Source of the DNA: Timema cristinae
Taxonomy: Eukaryota; Arthropoda; Insecta; Phasmatodea; Timematidae
Direction: 5' to 3'
Length of the DNA stretch: 64,000 nt
NCBI GenBank assembly: GCA_039000515.1
Contig: JBCFYV010000576.1
Coordinates: forward strand, 1 to 64,000
The number at the start of each line of letters is the position of its first letter. The first letter of the stretch is position 1. The notes under the pieces were generated by a model. It saw nothing but the letters and a program-made list of their open reading frames with translations, did not search any database and was not told the DNA's origin. Below are positions 57,720-64,000 of the stretch, piece by piece. Position numbers and translations under genes: made by a program.

Positions 57720-60700
57720 TAGGATAGGTTTGTCCTGCACGAGGTACATCCTGCACAGAAGCCTCCCCTTTTGTTTCCTCTTAGGGATAAGCGGGGTTAC
57801 TAGGGGGGAACTTTTTTAAAAAACCCAAACCCCAACGGGGGGAGCTTTTTTAAAAATTTCTGATTTTTTTTTTCTTAGATCATGGGAATACTTTGTTTTT
57901 GGGATAGGTGTTGGGAAAAAATTTAAAAACGGTAGGGCTTTTTTTGAAAAGGGGGAAGTAGGCTTTCGTACAAAAATTTTTATAATTTAAATTTGTTTAA
58001 AAAAAATTTGAAATTTTTTTGGGCCAATATGGCCACCTTTTTTTTTAACTCTTTAAATTTTTTTTAAAAGTTTTTTCCTTTTTTTTTTAAATAGACTATC
58101 CCCTTTAGAACATAGTGTGTTTTTAAACTTTGGTCTTTATATCTTTTTTCAAACAAATTGTGGTGCACTTTTTTTAAATTTAAAAAACCTATTTATACCA
58201 TGTTTTTTAAATGGGTTTAGCGTAATTTAGTAAGAGTAAAAAACAAATCCCCACTGAAAAAAACAAAAAGAAATGGCTACCCTATATTGTTTTAATATAG
58301 GGAAAAAAAATTTTATTTTTATTTTTATTTCTTTCAGTAATAAAAAAAAACTAAAAAAAAATCACAATTGACTGCAAATAATTTATTTCCTAAGGTAACT
58401 TAGAAAAAATTTTTATTTTGAAAAGGGTTTTAAACCCTTGGGCTTTTTGACTTTGGAAAGTTTAGGGAATAATGCCCCGAAAATTGCGCCTTTAAAGCTT
58501 GGGATCTCCTTGGGAAAAGAAAAACGGTGATTGCTTGTCCCTTTTTTAGAGTAAACAAGGGAACCAAAGTTTTAAAAAAAAAAGGAGGGGGGGGTTTGGG
58601 GGGGCTGCAAGTTGAATGTTTGGGGCACTCTAAAAAGGTGGGGGGGGGGTAGTATTTAAAATTTGGGGGGGGGGTTTGGTGGGGGGTGCCATAACTTTTC
58701 AGCACCCCCACCTTTGGGGGAGGTGATAATACATTTGGAAAATACTTGGAAGAGAGGGTTTGCGAAACCTTTGAGATGTCCTCCCCAATTTTTAAGGTGC
58801 GTTATTCAACATCTTTTTTTAAAAACTTTTGAAGTTAATTTAATTTCTGGGATGGGCCGGGGGAAAGGGGGGTGAATTAAAAATTTTTTTATGGGGGGTT
58901 TTATTCCCCAAGGGGGATTTAGGGTGGGGTTTTGGGGGGGGGTTTTTCCTTTTGGTTGGGGGGAAGGGGTTTTTAGGGGGTTTTTTCTTTTTTGTTCCCT
59001 TTAGTTTTTAAAAAGTTTGGGGGGGTCTTCGTTTTTTTAAGGAAAACTTTAAAAAAATTTAAAAATTAAATTTTTTAAAATTTTGTTTTTGTTAAATTTA
59101 AAAATTTCTTCGGCATTTTCCCCTATAAGACAAAAAAAAGGGGTATGTTAGGTTTTTGGGAGGAGTGTTTAGATAATATATTCATGTAAATATTGGGTTA
59201 ACTTGAAAAAAGCACGGTTTGGGTTTTTAAAGGTTTTGGCATTAAATATCATTTTTAAAAATTTTAAAATGTACCTATTAACCCTTTAATTTTTTAAAAG
59301 TGACATTATTTAAAAAATTTTCTTAGGCAAAAAAAGGTTTAAAAAAGGGGTCCTTTAAAAAGCTTTTTATTTAAAAAAAAATTCATTTCTAGTTTAAAAA
59401 TTTTTTCCCGAAATTTGATTTAAGAAATGGAATTTCGAAGGGATACACCAATCTTTTTCCAAAAACGATCGGTTCCGGGGATGGAAATTATCAGATGTTT
59501 ATTAATTTTAATTTTTTTTTATCCCACGTCTTATAAAAGGGTTTTGCTTTCCACATAAACAATAATTTTTCTAAAATTTGGGTTTGGGATGAGGGAAAGA
59601 AAGTATTTTAAAAGGGAAATTTTAACCGCTATGCAGTGAAGGGGAGTGGGAAACCAAAACCCCCCCCCCAGGGCCCCCCCCCCCAAAACCCCCCTTTTTC
59701 GTTGAAACAACCAGGATTCAAACCTCAAATTCTCCCCGTATTAAGCAGGGGCCCCGTCTAACGGAGAGTGGGGCGACCTACACAATTCAGCCATGAAACT
59801 AGTTCAAAAAATAAACTTTCCTTTGAAAATATTCAAACATAAAAAATTTAAAAATACTTAAAAACCGCGTCCCCTATTCGTTTGGGTTTTATGCTTTTAA
59901 ATGTTTAAATTCGCTAAGTATTAAGGGAAATTTGGGGAAAGGGGTTTAATTTTAAATTAAATTTAACCCGGGAAATTTTAGTGGAAGGGGGAGTGGAAAA
60001 CCATTTAGGACCCCCTCCCAGTTCACCCCAAAATTTAGATTTTGAATTTTCGAAAACTCCCCACCCCTTTGGGAAATTTAGGGTCAACACGGGAACCCCT
60101 TGGCCCCCCCCTTAGCCCAAAATCGACCCCCAAGGCGAGTAATATATAAAAGCTTTGGATGGGAATCGTCTGGAGAAAAAAAAAAATCAAAGGTGGGATG
60201 AAATTTATTGCAAGAGTTAAAACTACAGTAGTGGTAAAATTTTGGGGCACAATTTTGATGTAGGGCCATGAAATTTTAAGTCTGAAGGGGCACTAGCCAA
60301 AATTTGCAAATTTTTGGTCACCATATTTTAATTCATGATTATGAAAAATATGAAAAAATGTTAAAAAAAATACGTACTGTACTTTAGCACTTAATGTTTT
60401 GGTTTGCGGGTTTCCTTTCTGGCCCCTCAGGGGACCACTTGTCAAAATTTCAAATTTTGGGTCAAAAATTTTTTTTTTTCGGGGAGGGTCTATTTTTACG
60501 AAATTTTGGGCAAATCATCCAGTGTCTCAGTCTTGAGAAATTTTCCTGTAACCCCGTCTTGAATTTTTTTGGGGCAGCTGAAAGCCCCCTCTAAATATGA
60601 AGCTATGCTCATAGGTAAAAAAAACAGCACAAAATTTTTGAGAATTTTGAGCAAAATGGGAATCTTGCGGAACATTTTTAATTAGGGAATTTTCCCCAAA

Positions 60701-61615
60701 GGTATTTTTCAAATTGGTAAAGGGAAACAAAATTTTTGTATTCTCCTTATTCCGCTAGGAGAAGATCCACTTTCCCCATGAATGGGTTTTGGGGGTTCAA
60801 GTTCAAAAAGGGGCTTCTTTATTTCCTCCATCCCAAATTGAAAGAACTTTTTTTTTAAAAGCCCAACGCAAAGGTGTCGAAACAGAGTTTGCACTCACAT
60901 CTGTTGTAAAGAATGCAATCTTGGTTTAAAATCGTGGTTTTACAAAGCACTTAAAAAAATTGGTTTGAAAACCCAAGCACCTGGGGCCATATAGTTTGGG
61001 AGTGTTTAAAAACCATTTTAAAATAAAAATTTTTTAGTCGCTGGGGACTCAAATTTTTGGGTCGCCAATGGCGCCCGGAAATGGGAAATTTCGTCCCTTT
61101 GGGTTTTCGTATTTTTAAAATTATAATTATTAAAAATTACTAAACAATATTTAAAAAAAATTGTTAAATTTAAAATTCTATTATTCACAGGGTTGGACTT
61201 TAAATTTTTAAATCAAACAAAAATAATTTTAAAAAAATATAGATTTCAAAAAAAAAAATATATGTACATAAGTTTAGGGGACTATATGGGTTTTTTGCAT
61301 AACAAATGTTACTTAATTTTAAAAAAAAATATTAAAGAATAAATACAGCGTTACAAGCTTTTCAATTTTTTATTAAGATGATTTTTAAAAATTGATTTAC
61401 AATACGGTGTATCCCAAAAAACATTTTTAAATACGAATTAGAAAAATTTGAGTCCTTTCCCTTTGAAAAAATCGAAGACAATACGGTTTTATCGTGGTTT
61501 TTTCCCTCGGGGATAAGGGACTAGCTTGGCATTTGCACTTTTATTTTATTTTAAAATTCATTTGTTTTTAAAAATAAAAATTGGCTTGATATTAAAAAAT
61601 TTTAAAAATCTCATT
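57720..61615. other. Homopolymer-rich, error-prone AT sequence with one SINE fragment
   Basis: 59960-60070 contains GAGTGGAAAACCATTTAGGA and CCCAGTTCACCCC, a family 2 SINE in reverse complement. No other feature is supported, and ORFs are homopolymer artefacts. Confidence 0.45.
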
Positions 61616-61619
61616 TTAA

Positions 61620-61810
61620 ACATGGGAATCAAACCCCGGGATTTTGGGCTTAGTACGGACAACGCTCTTCCCAAATGGGGTATCCAGGAAGTCGCCCCCT
61701 TTTGTCAGGGTCTTTTCTTCACTCGTAATATTCACGACCCCCCGGATAAATCAGTGGTACAAAACCCAAAAGGGTCCCGACCCCGGATCCCGTGTCCAGG
61801 TGTCATTTCT
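61620..61810. mobile_element. tRNA-like repeat pieces
   Basis: 61620-61690 resembles a tRNA-like head in reverse complement (GGGAATCAAACCCCGGGA ... GGTATCCAGG). 61770-61806 matches the end of the 28831 sequence in plus orientation (CCGTGTCCAGGTGTCATTT). Confidence 0.5.
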
Positions 61811-61899
61811 TTTTTTAAAAAGAATATGACAATTAGATGGGCTAAAAAAATTTAAAAACCACACTTAACGGCTATATTATTATTAAATAGTACCCCGGG

Positions 61900-62140
61900 C
61901 TTTTTTAACCCATTCGGGGGTTTTACGAAATTAACTAATGTGTAATGGTAGGGTGATTGTGAGAAAGAAATGGAGGGCCTACAGGGTTTTAAAGGGGAAT
62001 CCGAAAAAACGGTGGAGGGTTTGGCATTCCCCAACATTACAAGTTGTGATTAATAACGTCTTGTCAGAGGTGAAGGAAAGGGTTTTTACAATCAGATAAA
62101 TCTTTGCCGGGACCGGGATTGAAAACCCCCGGGCGCCAGC
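61900..62140 (-). mobile_element. SINE (family 1), minus strand, error-rich
   Basis: CTAATGTGTAATGGTAGGGT, AAATGGAGGGCCTACAG, ACGTCTTGTCAGAGGTGAAG and AATCAGATAAATCTTTGCCG occur in the order expected for the reverse complement of 33130-33415. Confidence 0.8.
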
Positions 62141-62149
62141 AGTTGGTAG

Positions 62150-63230
62150 CGGGGAGATCCAACAACATATATGTCGAGAACGATACAGTGTAAAGAAGCA
62201 ATCGGAGGGGTCAAACATCTCATCGGGGAAAAAACTTGCAAAAATCAAAAACAGATTAGGGGAAAAATTAGTCGAGGGAAATGCAGTTACGATACACTAG
62301 TAGACCCTCGAAGCCAGCGCGTCAACCCCGGCCCTTTTGATCGGGGAAAAATGTCTCAGGCCCCGGGAGCCCCCGTAGTCTGAAAAATGAGAGGAGGCCC
62401 CCCGACGGGAACAAGAAACCCCCCCACTTCCCCCCGGAGATACTCTTCCGGGGGAAGCCCCTATCACCCCCACACGTGTACGACTTGCAGCCCCGCCCCG
62501 TCCAGTCAAAACCGCCCCAATTCCGGAAAGACTTAACCGACGAAGAAACTATGGGACGCAGCGACAAAAAGAGACATCCCTTGGGGGCTGCATGAGGGTG
62601 TCTTAAACCCATGGCATCAAACGGGAAAGAGGGATGAAAAGACTCGAGAATGTTGGGGTTTCACCAAGGGGTGGACCCCGGAAGCGGCTCTTTGGGCGCG
62701 CCAAGGGTTAAAATGGGGCCCTTTCTCAACTTTTTTAAATTTTTCCCAAGGGTGGGGGCTTGGAAAAATCACTTTAAATTTTCCAAAACCCGAGGGCCGG
62801 TCATCTTTTGGACCCCCGGCCCAAAAGGCCCCAAAAGCCTTGCGACTCGCCCGGGGCCCTTTAAAGCCAAAGCCACCGAATACCCCCCAGGGTGGGACAA
62901 AGCATTAAGGGACCCCTTTCTGGGTCCCCCCCCTCCCGCGGACTACCCTATTTTCCCTTCCCGACACCCACCAAGAAGATTTTGGGTAACTCAAATGAAA
63001 CACCCCTGCAAAATTTTTGGGTTCAGGGGGGGAGCAAAAAGCCAAACCATCTATCCCCCCGGGGTTTTTTCCGCCGCCACCGGTTCCAATATCGGGGGTT
63101 TTGATTTTCAGAGGGAGCAGAGAAAGAACTCCCCGGGGGGGCCCCCCGGGGGATTTTCGAGACGAGGGCCGCGGGCGGAAAAGGGGTAAAGGCGAAAGAA
63201 GGGGGCTACGATCCATTTTTCCAAAAAGAA
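62150..63230. other. GC-rich, unrecognised stretch
   Basis: A possible plus-strand frame near 62470-62600 has a protein-like segment (QSKPPQFRKDLTDEETMGRS). The 62650-63189 ORF is rich in Pro/Gly/Phe from G/C homopolymers. It could be element coding sequence damaged by errors, but there is no identification. Confidence 0.3.
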
Positions 63231-64000
63231 GCCCAATTTTAAGAATTGTTTTGGGCCGCCAAATTTGTTTATATAGTTAACTAAATTTTTGGGAATCATT
63301 TAATAAAAAATTGGGGACTGGGGGTTTTTTTGATAAAATTTTTGGTTTGCCGGGAAAAACTCCTTTTTTTTCGCTCTTTTTTGCCTCCCGGCCTTTTCCA
63401 ACCGGAAATTTTCCCCCTTAAATCGCGGGGGGGATTTTTTAAAAAGCGTGGGGTCATGGGGGCTCGGAAACAGTTGGTAGCGGGGAGGAGATTCCCAAAA
63501 AATTTGTTTTTTGTGTGGGGTGAATGCTTTTTTAACCTTTATGTCAAAAAAAATATAGTTTTCGAGCTTTAAAAACCAAGACAAACCCCCCCTTACCCGG
63601 TTATTAAAAAGGGGTTGATATCACCGGGTGAAAAAAAGTTTTGGGTTTAAAAATTAATTTCGCCAAAACCTTTTTACCAAAACGGCCTTTTTGTGAACAA
63701 GGAATAATTAGTGAGGGAAAAATTTAAAGGGCTGTTTTGTTTGGGGATGTGATAAGCCGTTTTTGATCACAACTCTATTAAACTGAAGGGGGATTTTCAC
63801 AAAATTATTTTTAAAACCCCTCCCTCCCCCCCAAATGCCCGGGGACATTACCTTTCCTTTTTACTAAACCCCCTTAGTGTAATTAAATTATTGTATGGTA
63901 GTGTTTTGCTACAGTAAGGCCCCCAATTTTCCTCACTAGTGGCACAAATAAAAGTTATTAAAAAAAATATAAGTTTGAAAAACAAAAAATTTACTGTAAA
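63230..64000. other. No gene seen
   Basis: Homopolymer-rich sequence without recognisable features to the window end. Confidence 0.4.

Larger units (their letters stand above)
43980..64000. other. Low-accuracy sequence region
   Basis: Homopolymers of A, T, G and C are much longer and more frequent than in 1-43 kb. Every element with a counterpart elsewhere in the window (PolB, the 206-aa gene, SINEs, LINE) shows indels every few tens of bases, mostly in homopolymers. I read this as uncorrected long-read consensus or a collapsed repeat end, not simply old sequence. ORFs here need caution. Confidence 0.7.

Noticed and set aside
62650..63280. Pro/Gly-rich 179-codon ORF and overlaps
   Set aside because: Driven by G/C homopolymers in a low-accuracy region, with overlapping long frames on both strands.

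Overview
The window reads as animal nuclear DNA, most likely arthropod. It is AT-rich and gene-poor, and is filled with tRNA-derived SINEs, a frameshifted R1/Jockey-type LINE, short hAT elements with 8-bp target duplications, minisatellites and microsatellites. I see no ordinary host gene, rRNA gene or intact tRNA gene. The identification as arthropod rests on the style of the LINE and SINEs and is an inference.

The most interesting content is a scattered, decayed element of the Polinton/Maverick (adintovirus-like) kind. Block 1 (about 3.3-5.6 kb, minus strand) has an adenain-like cysteine protease broken by an in-frame stop. An unknown ORF follows it, and beyond that lies a roughly 130-bp tandem repeat rich in CRE and AP-1 sites. 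Block 2 (9.09-23.70 kb, minus strand) is bounded by a roughly 150-bp inverted repeat that could be the element's TIRs. It holds a short gene probably encoding an OB-fold-like protein (ending at a splice donor), a 156-residue unknown gene, the C-terminal end of a protein-primed family B DNA polymerase (PolB, motif C YTDTDS), and a 206-residue unknown gene with a TATA box. Two large minisatellites (34 bp and 39 bp) lie in this block, and two fragments of the PolB exonuclease domain are embedded in the 39-bp array. Block 3 (46.8-55.1 kb, plus strand) carries a second, more complete but heavily frameshifted PolB and a second copy of the 206-residue gene with the same TATA-to-ATG spacing. No major capsid, packaging ATPase or integrase was recognised.

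Between blocks: 24-26.2 kb is a degenerate satellite. 26.3-35 kb is AT-rich and carries SINEs, a foldback and a long palindrome. 35.7-37.3 kb holds two hAT-type non-autonomous elements. 38.4-39.3 kb holds a direct repeat flanking a MITE-like insert. 40.1-42.9 kb is the LINE (reverse transcriptase plus RNase H).

From about 43.9 kb to the end, sequence quality appears to fall. Homopolymers are inflated and every recognisable element carries dense single-base indels. Frameshifts there may be assembly error rather than biology, and most ORFs there should not be trusted.
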